A stretch of 64,000 nucleotides of DNA from Colwellia sp. (GTDB lineage Bacteria; Pseudomonadota; Gammaproteobacteria; Enterobacterales; Alteromonadaceae): assembly GCA_013215295.1 (NCBI GenBank), contig JABSOZ010000002.1, positions 1 to 64,000 on the forward strand. Reading direction: 5' to 3'. Shown one piece after another: positions 1 through 8,249 of the stretch. Numbering within the stretch: the first letter of the stretch is position 1; each line of letters starts with the position of its first letter. The notes below the pieces were generated by a model, which was not told where the DNA came from, did not search any database, and saw only the letters and a list, made by a program, of their open reading frames with translations. Both the position numbers and the translations under genes were made by a program.

Positions 1-562
1 CTTCGCCAAAAAAACAAAGGGTTACTGCGTCAAGCCCTTGTAGTTTTTGACCGTAAGCATAGCCGCTAGCTTGGGGTATTTGCGTCGCAAGTGGAGAAGA
101 GATAGTCATGTAATTTAATTCACGACTACCATAATGAATGGGCATTTGACGACCTTTGCCTAAATCTTTTTCATTACTGAACATTTGGTTCATGAAATTT
201 TCAAGAGAAAATCCACGATACATTAAAGCACCTTGCTCACGATACTGTGCCATGATCATGTCTTGAGGTTTTAAACCCGCGGCGCCACCCACACTGGCAG
301 CTTCTTCGCCGAGTGCTGTAATGTAAAAGCTTAAACGACCTTGACGTTGTGATGCCACCATTCTCTCATCGAGTACACGATGAAACACTAACGTTTTATA
401 AATTTTTGTTGCAGATGTCTGATCTATTTCAGGAAGCTCGGCACCGTCATATACGTTACCGTCTTGTTTTAATACTTTGAGGATGGGAATTTCAACTGAA
501 TGACCATCAATAAAAGCGGGTTGATGTACCACCGGGCTTTCTTTATATACGTCAGAGTTCAT
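1..562 (-). CDS. bkdA1: 2-oxoisovalerate dehydrogenase E1 component, alpha subunit (N-terminal part)
   Basis: This is the first 187 codons of a gene reading off the left edge from an ATG at 562. The translation resembles the alpha subunit of the branched-chain 2-oxoacid dehydrogenase E1, a thiamine-diphosphate enzyme that decarboxylates the keto acids of Val, Leu and Ile. Recognisable stretches include FHRVLDERM, RQGRLSFYITALGEEA, MAQYREQGALMYRG and KGRQMPIHYGS. The second thiamine-diphosphate motif would lie outside the window. E1-beta and E2 genes are expected further left. A LiuR-like operator sits about 130 bp upstream, in line with control of branched-chain catabolism. A pyruvate dehydrogenase alpha subunit is the main alternative but fits less well. 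Confidence 0.9.
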   Translation of the reverse strand, partial: MNSDVYKESPVVHQPAFIDGHSVEIPILKVLKQDGNVYDGAELPEIDQTSATKIYKTLVFHRVLDERMVASQRQGRLSFYITALGEEAASVGGAAGLKPQDMIMAQYREQGALMYRGFSLENFMNQMFSNEKDLGKGRQMPIHYGSRELNYMTISSPLATQIPQASGYAYGQKLQGLDAVTLCFFGE

Positions 563-694
563 AGCCTTCTCTTCTTGTCTTAGGAAATGTGTTCATTGCA
601 GGATGCCTTTACCCATTATTCTTTATGTATGTGTACTTAGTTTTAGTACTTATTGGGTTTTGTGCAATGAGCTGTTGTAAATAATCGGACGTAC

Positions 695-710
695 TTTACC
701 TTTACGTAAA
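695..710 (-). promoter_or_regulatory. LiuR-like operator upstream of the E1-alpha gene
   Basis: The sequence TTTACCTTTACGTAAA is a near-palindrome. It matches 14 of 16 positions of TTTACGTTAACGTAAA, the site I recall for LiuR, the MerR-family repressor of branched-chain amino acid breakdown in Alteromonadales. It lies between the divergent or flanking genes, upstream of the E1-alpha start. The consensus is from memory, so the assignment is an inference. Confidence 0.5.
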
Positions 711-799
711 CTGAAACACAAGTTGTGTGAGCTAAGTAAAGTTTTGGGCATACGGCAATATCATCATTATGCCCATAAAAGTTTACATCAGCACTTTCA

Positions 800-1903
800 T
801 TATTCGATAGTTGTTGGGATAACCGTTAATAATGCTCTCTGTCCTATAGCTACATTGGCATTAGGGAAAATTATAGCTTCCCCTTCTTTATCTGTTTTTA
901 TCTCTTTGCCGTCATCTAAAGCGAGAACAGTGCCTGCTGGAAAATCAGTAAAGTTTTCAACATCATCAGAAAAACTTAAAGAAAAATCTTCACCTTGACG
1001 ATTAATCGTTTGATAAATTTCATATATACTAAAATCATTTTCATCATAGTCTTTTAGCAATAAATCTTGCCCTGAAACTAAACGGGTTAATGTTTCTTTA
1101 ACTTGAGCGAATTTTGTCATGTCATTTTCACCAAAAGGCATCACTTTACCTAATTCAACGGTAAAAGCATCAGCGTTAAACTCATTTGATGAAAAGTAAC
1201 TAAAAGTCGTCGTTGGTGAATGCGAAAGTAAAATGGTGCTAACACCACAGGCATGCATAAATTGTAGTTGTGATTTTTTCCATGGTTTACCGTGTCTAAA
1301 CGGGTAAACTGCAAACTTATCATTTTTAGAGCCACGAATTGCCGTGTGTAAATCGTAATGGCAGCGTTCACGTTCACGCTCTAAATTTAGTGCTTGGCCT
1401 TGTTCAAAGAAATCGCGAACAGTATTTTCAAGCAAAAGTGCACGGTGACGTTCTTTATTAATTAACCCTTCACCGTTACCTTGATCTTTTGAGTGACCTT
1501 CAGAAAATAAACGGTTCATGTTTTCTTCGACAAAACGCTCTGAAATATTAATGGAAGCCGGATTACCGAAAATAAATAAAACACGTTCACTACAAGTAAG
1601 TTCACCTAAAATAAGTTTTTGGATAAGTTCAGCGCAAATTTCAATAGGTGCAGTTTCATTGCCGTGCACAGCACTAGAAAGTACAATATCTTTGTTAGAA
1701 ATTTGTCGATCAACGGGTTCAAAAGTGATTAAACCAGTATCAAGTACCGTGACTTTTGTGAGGTTTTTATTTTCTTGATGTTTAACCTGAAAAGAAAAGC
1801 TTCCCGCTATTGACCATTCATTAGCGCGAGTTAAGGCGAGAAAATCACCTGTTGATTGTAATGTTTGTTGTTGCTTTTGTACTATAGAGTGTAATTTATC
1901 CAA
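800..1903 (-). CDS. astE: Succinylglutamate desuccinylase / AstE-type zinc carboxypeptidase
   Basis: The 367-residue protein belongs to the AstE/aspartoacylase family, zinc enzymes related to carboxypeptidase A. AstE removes succinate from N-succinylglutamate in the last step of the arginine succinyltransferase (AST) pathway. The zinc-binding motif HGNETAP is at residues 80-86 (His80, Glu83), the third ligand is His186 in DLHTAIRG, and the catalytic glutamate is probably Glu250 in VELGKV. Length is close to the usual 320-350. No other ast genes are nearby, so it stands alone rather than in an astCADBE operon. A related acylase specificity is possible. Confidence 0.88.
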   Translation of the reverse strand: MDKLHSIVQKQQQTLQSTGDFLALTRANEWSIAGSFSFQVKHQENKNLTKVTVLDTGLITFEPVDRQISNKDIVLSSAVHGNETAPIEICAELIQKLILGELTCSERVLFIFGNPASINISERFVEENMNRLFSEGHSKDQGNGEGLINKERHRALLLENTVRDFFEQGQALNLERERERCHYDLHTAIRGSKNDKFAVYPFRHGKPWKKSQLQFMHACGVSTILLSHSPTTTFSYFSSNEFNADAFTVELGKVMPFGENDMTKFAQVKETLTRLVSGQDLLLKDYDENDFSIYEIYQTINRQGEDFSLSFSDDVENFTDFPAGTVLALDDGKEIKTDKEGEAIIFPNANVAIGQRALLTVIPTTIE

Positions 1904-2177
1904 ACCACTTTCACTGAGTTATAAAAATTACTCTATATTGTACAAAAAAATAGAGATTATTGCTCGGTTTGAAGGTAATTAAAGTAAATCCTATTTTTAT
2001 AGAACACTCATTTGGAACAACATAGGTAATTCAACATCAGTCGGACAAAATGGCAATAACCCATAATGAAATGACCAACAGTGATGAAAGTAAGATAGTT
2101 AATCTCTGTTGGCTTATGAAAATACGGCTTTTAAAAATAACAAAATGAACGAGTTCAATATGTTTAAAAATAACGGG

Positions 2178-3833
2178 CTATAAGCCCGCTTTAACAAACG
2201 CAGCACTCACCAGTACTTGTGCTTCAGTAATAATAAGTTGCAAATGTTGTTGGTCAATAAAGCTTTCCGCATAAATTTTATAAATGTCTTCAGTACCGGA
2301 TGGACGAGCAGCAAACCAACCATTATCCGTTGTAACTTTAACACCACCAATAGCAGCATTATTGCCAGGAGCATGTGATAAAACTTGATTGATCTTCTCA
2401 CCTGCAAGGTTCGTACAAGTAATATCATCAGCACTCAAAGAAGTGAGTACTTTTTTCTGTTCTAAGCTTGCTACTGCCTCGACACGGCCGTAACAAGGTT
2501 CACCTAATTTTTCAGCGAGTTCTTGGTACAGTTGATATGGATCCTTGCCTGTAACAGCAAGAATTTCTGCTGCCAGTAACGCCATAATAAAACCATCTTT
2601 ATCTGTCGTCCAACAACTACCATCACGAGCAAGAAATGATGCGCCAGCACTCTCTTCACCACCAAATGCATAGGAAGCGTCACTTAATCCATCAACAAAC
2701 CACTTAAAACCAACAGGCACTTCTGATAAAGGACGATCAATTAATTTGGCAACACGGTCTATAAGTGAGCTAGACACTAATGTTTTCCCGATTTTGCTAG
2801 TCTTAGGCCAATCACGATGTGTCATCAAATAATAGATAGAAACAGCTAAGTAGTGATTAGGATTCATCAATCCGCCTGACTTTGTGACAATTCCGTGACG
2901 ATCAAAGTCTGGGTCGTTTCCTACAGCAACATCAAATTTATCTTTTAAGGCGATGAGCCCTGCCATTGCATAAGGTGAAGAACAATCCATACGGATTTTT
3001 CCATCTTTATCTAACGGCATAAACGCAAAACTTGCATCGACTACCGGATTTACAATTTCAAGATTCAGTCCATATTTTTTTGCAATAACAGGCCAGTAAT
3101 GAATGCCTGAACCGCCGAGTGGGTCAACGCCAATCTTAACACCTGCTTTTGCAATAGCTTCCATATCAACAACTTGTTCAAGCTCATTAACATAAAAAGT
3201 TATAAAGTCTTCTTTTGATAATAATGCCGACAAACACGCTTGTTGATAGTCAACTTGCTTAACATTAATCAAATGCTCTGCAATTAAGTCATTAGCACGT
3301 TGTTCAATCTTTTTCGTAACGCCGCCTTCTGCCGGTCCACCATGAGGTGGATTATACTTAATACCACCATCTGTTGGAGGATTATGAGAAGGGGTGATAA
3401 TTAGGCCATCAGCCTGATTGTCTTTATTCTCAGGCAATTTGTTATGAGCAATAATCAATCGAGAAATAACAGGTGTTGGCGTAAAACCGTCATCATTTTG
3501 AATAACGACCGGAATATCATTAGCAATTAATACGCAAAGAGCGTTTGCAAAAGCAGGCTCTGAAAGTGCATGCGTATCTTTACCTAAAAACAATGGGCCT
3601 TTTAAACCTTGTTCAGTACGATGCTCCGCAACAGCTTGGCAGATAGCAATAATATGTTGTTCATTAAAGCTCGTTTTACTCGCATTTCCACGATGACCTG
3701 AAGTCCCAAAAGTTACACGTTGTTCGATAATAGATACATCGGGCATTAATAGAAAATAATCACTGACTAATTTACCAATATTGATACGATCTTCTGGTCT
3801 AACTGGTTTGCCTGCATGCGCATGAACAGTCAT
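2178..3833 (-). CDS. pgm: Phosphoglucomutase (alpha-D-glucose)
   Basis: The 551-residue protein interconverts glucose 1-phosphate and glucose 6-phosphate. The active-site phosphoserine loop TPSHNPPTDGG has its serine at residue 149. The magnesium-binding loop DPDFD is at 307-311, and the sugar-binding GGEESAG and C-terminal phosphate-binding RPSGTEDIYK stretches are present. Length matches E. coli Pgm (546). It lies downstream of seqA in the same direction with a 53 bp gap, as in E. coli, so the two genes are probably co-transcribed. The ATG at 3833 is the natural start. Confidence 0.97.
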   Translation of the reverse strand: MTVHAHAGKPVRPEDRINIGKLVSDYFLLMPDVSIIEQRVTFGTSGHRGNASKTSFNEQHIIAICQAVAEHRTEQGLKGPLFLGKDTHALSEPAFANALCVLIANDIPVVIQNDDGFTPTPVISRLIIAHNKLPENKDNQADGLIITPSHNPPTDGGIKYNPPHGGPAEGGVTKKIEQRANDLIAEHLINVKQVDYQQACLSALLSKEDFITFYVNELEQVVDMEAIAKAGVKIGVDPLGGSGIHYWPVIAKKYGLNLEIVNPVVDASFAFMPLDKDGKIRMDCSSPYAMAGLIALKDKFDVAVGNDPDFDRHGIVTKSGGLMNPNHYLAVSIYYLMTHRDWPKTSKIGKTLVSSSLIDRVAKLIDRPLSEVPVGFKWFVDGLSDASYAFGGEESAGASFLARDGSCWTTDKDGFIMALLAAEILAVTGKDPYQLYQELAEKLGEPCYGRVEAVASLEQKKVLTSLSADDITCTNLAGEKINQVLSHAPGNNAAIGGVKVTTDNGWFAARPSGTEDIYKIYAESFIDQQHLQLIITEAQVLVSAAFVKAGL

Positions 3834-3886
3834 GATTTTCCCTATTATTTTATTAAAATGGTTATCTACGAAAATCTTTATATTAT

Positions 3887-4480
3887 TTATAAAAGATCTC
3901 GGATTTTTTCTGCGTCTTCATTAGTGTAACCTAATGTTAAAGATGCTTTTGTGAGCATCATTTTTTTACGCGTCGTATTTGAATTCGTCATGACCCAAAA
4001 TGGGCTATCTGGAATTTGTAAAGGCTTGGTACTACTTCCACTAGCAGAAAGTTCATCTTTACTTTTAGCAAAATATAAGCGGTCTCTACCTCTAATTTCA
4101 GATACAACAGAAAAGCTTTCATTATGTACACGATATAAAGCAGCTAATATAAGCAAAAATCGACCAACAGCGCCACGCTGCATAGCTAATTCTTCTTTAT
4201 TAATATAATTGAGCACATTTTCAATACTCGGTGATTCAATGACTTCCTCTTCAATTGACTCTGCTTCTTCGCTTTCAATATTTTTTTCAATTTGGAGAGG
4301 TAAGCTCTCGACAGCGTCTTCTTTATCATCAGATAGTGCTACAACAATATCATCAATCGGATTTTCAGCCATGGTTAAGTTAAGCAAACGACGTAAGATT
4401 GACGAAGCACTTTCGCCAATAAACTGGGTATTCGACGCTATGTATTGATAAAGTTCTTCATCTATTTCAATGTTTTTCAT
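3887..4480 (-). CDS. seqA: Negative modulator of replication initiation SeqA
   Basis: SeqA binds hemimethylated GATC sites to sequester oriC and organise new DNA. The N-terminal oligomerisation segment (residues 1-35: [25 protein letters not shown]) is typical. The C-terminal DNA-binding domain starts near residue 98 with [17 protein letters not shown] and contains [15 protein letters not shown]. At 197 residues it is longer than E. coli SeqA (181). The extra length is an acidic linker at about 50-90 rich in Glu and Ser. Divergent ybfF and downstream pgm reproduce the enterobacterial gene order. Confidence 0.97.
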   Translation of the reverse strand: MKNIEIDEELYQYIASNTQFIGESASSILRRLLNLTMAENPIDDIVVALSDDKEDAVESLPLQIEKNIESEEAESIEEEVIESPSIENVLNYINKEELAMQRGAVGRFLLILAALYRVHNESFSVVSEIRGRDRLYFAKSKDELSASGSSTKPLQIPDSPFWVMTNSNTTRKKMMLTKASLTLGYTNEDAEKIRDLL

Positions 4481-4639
4481 TAATTACCCTAAAATTTCAC
4501 TAATCGCGCAGGATTATACTTAGCTTAAGGAAAATTTTCCAGCGACAATATATCAATAAAGACTTTAAAAAAATTGCATGGCGCTATAAAAGCTACGACA
4601 ATAAACATCTTTTCAAAAATATACATCGTTGAATGACCA

Positions 4640-5407
4640 ATGACACAAACTTTACATTATCAACAACAGGGCTCTGGCGCCGATATTATTTTAATACACG
4701 GCTTACTGGGTAGTTTAGAAAACTTAAATATGGTGGCAAAAAGCCTAAAAGAAAATTTCCGTGTAACGAATATAGATGTAAGAAACCATGGATTGTCTTT
4801 TCACAAAAATTCTATGACCTACAAAGAATTGGCACTAGACATTGTAGAATTAATGGAAAAATTGGGTATTGAACGCTCACATGTTCTTGGACATTCAATG
4901 GGTGGAAAAATTGCGATGGAGCTTGCATTAGCACATAGCGAAAAAGTCGACAAACTCATTGTTGCTGATATAGCTCCCGTTGATTATCCTTCCCACCACG
5001 CACATATTATTGAAGGTTTGCAAAGTATCAATGTTGAGAATATTAAAACAAGAAAAGAAGCCGACAACCAATTATCTCAGTTTGTTGATGAAGTGGGTAT
5101 CCGACAGTTCTTGCTTCGCAACTTAGTGATAAAGGAAGAGAAGTTAAGTTTCAAATGTAATCTCGATTATATTGAACAATGTTATCAAGATATTATGAAG
5201 GGGTATCAAGGAGAGCAAACCTTTACTGGAGACACCCTGTTCATTAAAGGAGGTAACTCTAACTATATTACAACTGAGCACCGAGATATTATCAAACATT
5301 TATTCCCAAATAGTCGTGCAAAAATAATTCAAGGTGCAGGCCATTGGCTTCATGCAGAGAAAACTATTGCATTTAACAAGCTAACAAATGACTTTTTAAA
5401 TCATTAA
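4640..5407 (+). CDS. ybfF: Alpha/beta-hydrolase esterase YbfF
   Basis: The 255-residue protein is a cytoplasmic alpha/beta hydrolase with esterase activity in its E. coli relative. An oxyanion-hole HGLLGS motif lies near residue 20, the nucleophile elbow GHSMGG has Ser86, and a late catalytic histidine is in GAGHWLHAE. It is divergent from seqA, exactly as in E. coli, which supports orthology. The physiological substrate is not known from sequence. Confidence 0.92.
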   Translation: MTQTLHYQQQGSGADIILIHGLLGSLENLNMVAKSLKENFRVTNIDVRNHGLSFHKNSMTYKELALDIVELMEKLGIERSHVLGHSMGGKIAMELALAHSEKVDKLIVADIAPVDYPSHHAHIIEGLQSINVENIKTRKEADNQLSQFVDEVGIRQFLLRNLVIKEEKLSFKCNLDYIEQCYQDIMKGYQGEQTFTGDTLFIKGGNSNYITTEHRDIIKHLFPNSRAKIIQGAGHWLHAEKTIAFNKLTNDFLNH

Positions 5408-5576
5408 TACTGCAATTAGAGGCCTGCTGTTCTATTTTATTCAATGCTTTTTCCTGTCTAAAGATAATAAATTGATTCCGCATATTATGTTGTGGATGCG
5501 GTGTCATTTAGGGTAAAAATTATGTGTTTAAATGCTGACTTATGCTATAGTGCGCCTGAAATTTTTAGGGTGAATT

Positions 5577-5798
5577 ATGCTAGCTGAAAACTTAGAACTT
5601 ATTGAAACCATTGGTCTGAACTTATTTTTTGCTTTTATCTTTATTTTCATTGGCTTATCAATCCATGATGTAATGACAAAAAATGATGTTCCCAAAATGG
5701 GTCGTATGGTGGTTTATTTAGTTTTATTTTTAGGTTGTGCCGGTTTTGTTGCCAAAGGCATTATTCAACTGATTTGGGAAAGCCAAGGGGTTGGTTAA
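5577..5798 (+). CDS. Small membrane protein, DUF2788 family
   Basis: The 73-residue protein has two predicted membrane helices, about residues 10-30 (IGLNLFFAFIFIFIGLSI) and 44-66, joined by a short polar loop with the segment DVMTKNDVPKMGRM. It resembles the DUF2788 family common in Alteromonadales just upstream of ybfE. The start is preceded by AGGGTGA. The stop is 9 bp before ybfE, so the genes are likely one operon. No function is known. Confidence 0.8.
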   Translation: MLAENLELIETIGLNLFFAFIFIFIGLSIHDVMTKNDVPKMGRMVVYLVLFLGCAGFVAKGIIQLIWESQGVG

Positions 5799-5807
5799 TA
5801 AATAATA

Positions 5808-6086
5808 ATGGCAAAAGAAGCGAGTGATTTAACCACTATTGATTTGTTTAGTGATGAGAAGCGCCCTGGGCGACCAAAAACAAATCCACATTCGCGTAGC
5901 GTGCAAGTTAAAATTAACAAGCGCAACCAAGTGAAACGTGATAAAAACAATGGCTTAAAACGAGTTGAATTTAAAATACATTCAGATTTGTTTGAGCAGC
6001 TAGACGAACTGTCAAAAAATCAAGGCATTAGTCGTAGCGAACTTATTGAGTCGATCCTGAAAGCATCAGTGACGACAGAAAATTAA
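5808..6086 (+). CDS. ybfE: LexA-regulated protein YbfE, CopG/RHH-like
   Basis: The 92-residue protein aligns well by eye with E. coli YbfE: the N-terminal TTIDLF, the GRPKTNPHSR segment, INKRNQVKRDKNNGLKRVE, and a C-terminal helix pair LDELSKNQGISRSELIESIL that resembles a ribbon-helix-helix DNA-binding fold. The E. coli gene is LexA-regulated. I saw no clear LexA box immediately upstream here. The gene lies between the DUF2788 gene and fldA, the conserved context. Confidence 0.9.
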   Translation: MAKEASDLTTIDLFSDEKRPGRPKTNPHSRSVQVKINKRNQVKRDKNNGLKRVEFKIHSDLFEQLDELSKNQGISRSELIESILKASVTTEN

Positions 6087-6112
6087 ATATTAGTAAATAA
6101 GGGTTTTATTCC

Positions 6113-6640
6113 ATGGCAATTGTAGGTTTATTTTTCGGTAGTGATACAGGTAATACTGAAGCTGTCAGTAAAACTATTCAAAAAAAATTAAGCAATAAAT
6201 TAGTTGAAGTTAAAGATATAGCTAAGAGTACTAAAGAAGAAATAGCAGAATTTGATTTGATCATTCTAGGCATACCAACTTGGTACTACGGTGAAAACCA
6301 ATGTGATTGGGATGACTTTTTACCTGAACTGGAAGAAATCGACTTTACCGATAAATTAGTCGCGATATTTGGTTTAGGCGATCAAGAAGATTACGCCGAG
6401 TACTTTTGTGATGCAATGGAGCCTTTAAAAGATATCGCAGAATCAAGAGGTGCCGTTATTGTGGGTAACTGGCCAACAGAAGGTTATGAATTTGAAGCTT
6501 CTAAAGCTTTGGTTGATGACAATACGTTTATTGGTTTATGTGTTGATGAAGACCGTCAACCAGAATTGACAGAAGAACGTATCGATAAGTGGGTTGCACA
6601 AATATTTGAAGAAATGTGTTTAGCTGAGCTTTCTGACTAG
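6113..6640 (+). CDS. fldA: Flavodoxin 1
   Basis: The 175-residue long-chain flavodoxin is an FMN electron carrier. The FMN-phosphate loop is SDTGNTEAVSK at residues 10-20. The 60s-loop tryptophan is in PTWYYGE, and GLGDQEDYAEYFCDAM carries the second isoalloxazine-stacking tyrosine. It follows ybfE by 26 bp and ends in a strong intrinsic terminator. The next gene is fur, as in E. coli, where flavodoxin is induced under iron limitation or oxidative stress. Confidence 0.97.
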   Translation: MAIVGLFFGSDTGNTEAVSKTIQKKLSNKLVEVKDIAKSTKEEIAEFDLIILGIPTWYYGENQCDWDDFLPELEEIDFTDKLVAIFGLGDQEDYAEYFCDAMEPLKDIAESRGAVIVGNWPTEGYEFEASKALVDDNTFIGLCVDEDRQPELTEERIDKWVAQIFEEMCLAELSD

Positions 6641-6670
6641 AAATAGAGATTAGCGTCAAGCCAAATGACT

Positions 6671-6693
6671 AGCCTGCACTTGCAGGCTTTTTT
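6671..6693 (+). terminator. Intrinsic terminator after fldA
   Basis: An eight-pair stem AGCCTGCA/TGCAGGCT is followed directly by a T run. It ends the ybfF-side gene cluster before the separate fur promoter region. Confidence 0.85.
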
Positions 6694-6864
6694 GTATCTA
6701 TTATTTAAAAGCCTAAACCAGTAGTACTGTCAATAATGGCCTGATTTATTGCAAAGATACCAGTAAAATTCAATGAAATTAGAAATCATCACAACTAAGG
6801 CTTCCCTCTGCCCTGATAACCTCCTATAATTTTGTTAATTATATGAATTAGAGAATTAAAGTTA

Positions 6865-7308
6865 ATGGCAGAACAAAACGAAGAGCTAAAAAGAGCCGGT
6901 TTAAAAATCACCCTGCCGCGGATAAAGATCCTTACTATTCTTCAAAACCCTAATAATCAGCATATTAGTGCCGAAGATGTCTACAAAATATTGCTTGAAC
7001 ACAACGAAGAAATTGGCCTAGCTACAGTTTACCGTGTGCTAAATCAGTTTGACGATGCAGGTATTGTTAGTCGTCATCATTTTGAAGGTGGGAAATCTGT
7101 TTTCGAATTGAGTCAGAAAAAACATCATGATCATCTAGTTTGCTTAAAATGCGGTAAAGTGGTTGAATTTGAAGATGATGTTATCGAAACTCGTCAAGAA
7201 GACATCGCTAAAAAGCATAAGATCACATTAACGAACCATAGCTTATACTTATATGGCGAATGTGAAGATGAAGAAGCTTGTGAGTTATACAGAACTTCTC
7301 ATAATTAA
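6865..7308 (+). CDS. fur: Ferric uptake regulator Fur
   Basis: The 147-residue iron-dependent repressor has an N-terminal winged helix (LKITLPRIKILTIL, ISAEDVYK, GLATVYRVLNQFDDAGIV) and a C-terminal dimerisation and metal domain. That domain contains HHDHLVCLKCGKVVEF and the second cysteine pair in CEDEEAC. The start ATG at 6865 has a weak AAAGTT upstream and no alternative. I did not find a convincing Fur box in the 170 bp upstream. A terminator follows at 7341. Confidence 0.97.
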   Translation: MAEQNEELKRAGLKITLPRIKILTILQNPNNQHISAEDVYKILLEHNEEIGLATVYRVLNQFDDAGIVSRHHFEGGKSVFELSQKKHHDHLVCLKCGKVVEFEDDVIETRQEDIAKKHKITLTNHSLYLYGECEDEEACELYRTSHN

Positions 7309-7340
7309 TAGCGAATTTTTTACCCCTATATTTTTATAGA

Positions 7341-7363
7341 AACCTGCTTTAGCAGGTTTTTTA
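7341..7363 (+). terminator. Intrinsic terminator of fur
   Basis: The hairpin AACCTGC-TTTA-GCAGGTT is followed by a T tract, 32 bp after the fur stop codon. Confidence 0.85.
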
Positions 7364-7436
7364 TTAAATAAAAAATATAAAAGCCATGTAACTCATCTAG
7401 GCAAACCTAATATCTAACGATTACTTTATTGTAGGC

Positions 7437-7980
7437 AAAGAAAAAGCGACTCTAGAGTCGCTTTTTTTCTATCTTAAATATAATGCTACAAATCCATTTG
7501 CTAATATTTAAACTTTCTTAATTTTTACGGAAATTACTTTACGTAAAAATCCTTTTACTTCAATTATATGACCATCCTTGATCAGACATCCATTTCAGTA
7601 CCAAACGTTTACTAAATCCATTTAACAAACTTTATATAAAAAGAAAATTAACTCTCTATCAAGCTTCCATTCTTAGTTGGTATCATCCTTAAACTTTTTG
7701 CATTATATGAGCGGTAAATTAAGTTAACTTCAGTGCTAGCTATTGCATCCATTCAAGTAAATTCCATTTATCTTCCATTCCATTGGAAATTCTAGTGTCC
7801 TTACTGCTAAATCCATTATCAACTAAATGTTAACTTATACCACTTTCCTTTTTGTACATCCTGTACAGTATTCAACAAATAGTTTATTCCTTAAACCTAT
7901 TTGCAATGTTCTCCATAACTTGTGTCGTCCTGACAGGATTAATATTAACATTAGTGGGAGATGTAACTAGAAAGGAGAAC
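7437..7980 (-). ncRNA. csrB: CsrB/CsrC-type CsrA-sequestering RNA, copy 1 (about 540 nt)
   Basis: There is no protein-coding signal here, but the minus strand carries 18 GGA motifs between 7490 and 7935, mostly as AUGGA, AAGGA or CAGGA. Many sit in the loops of short perfect inverted repeats, for example GTACAGGATGTAC near 7854 and TAAATGGATTTA near 7615. This is the architecture of CsrB/CsrC/RsmY/RsmZ RNAs, which sponge the translational regulator CsrA. The RNA ends in an intrinsic terminator at 7441-7466. A plausible promoter (TTGATA at 8011-8016, 18 bp spacer, TAAATA at 7987-7992) puts the 5' end near 7980. A GacA/UvrY-like box lies upstream at 8101-8118. It is longer than E. coli CsrB (about 370 nt). 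Confidence 0.85.
7441..7466 (-). terminator. Terminator of CsrB-like RNA 1, nearly symmetrical
   Basis: The perfect palindrome has arms AAAAAGCGACTCT/AGAGTCGCTTTTT. It yields a stable stem with U-rich tails on both strands. On the minus strand it ends the CsrB-like RNA. On the plus strand it is a back-up stop behind fur. Confidence 0.85.
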
Positions 7981-8100
7981 AAAATATATTTAGCTCGAAT
8001 TTTATAATATTATCAAAATTAAATTTTAATCTTATTTAACAATGAATTATGAATTATATATTTTTACACTTACAAATTATTGAATGATCACTGACGCTAC

Positions 8101-8118
8101 TGTGCGAAATAGCTTACA
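8101..8118. promoter_or_regulatory. GacA/UvrY/VarA-type upstream activating box for RNA 1
   Basis: TGTGCGAAATAGCTTACA matches 10 of the 12 fixed positions of the TGTAAG-N6-CTTACA box bound by GacA-family response regulators. It is about 100 bp upstream of the predicted -35 of RNA 1 and 130 bp upstream of the start of the divergent membrane-protein gene, so it could affect both. Confidence 0.65.
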
Positions 8119-8249
8119 TCAGAAGTATGACTTTGCCAGAAACTTTAAAAAATTGAAGTGTAACAATATGAAAATATCACTGAAAATATAAAGAAAATTG
8201 GTTACTCTTGCCAAAGATTTAAGACCAAATTATATTTTTAGGAGTAAAT

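Noticed and set aside
6700-6864. Fur autoregulatory box upstream of fur
   Set aside because: AT-rich sequence is present, but no stretch matches GATAATGATAATCATTATC well enough.
7490-7960. Repetitive TCC-rich sequence as a CRISPR or simple repeat
   Set aside because: The TCC units are unevenly spaced, lack a common longer repeat, and on the minus strand are GGA motifs in hairpin loops, so a CsrB-like RNA explains them better.
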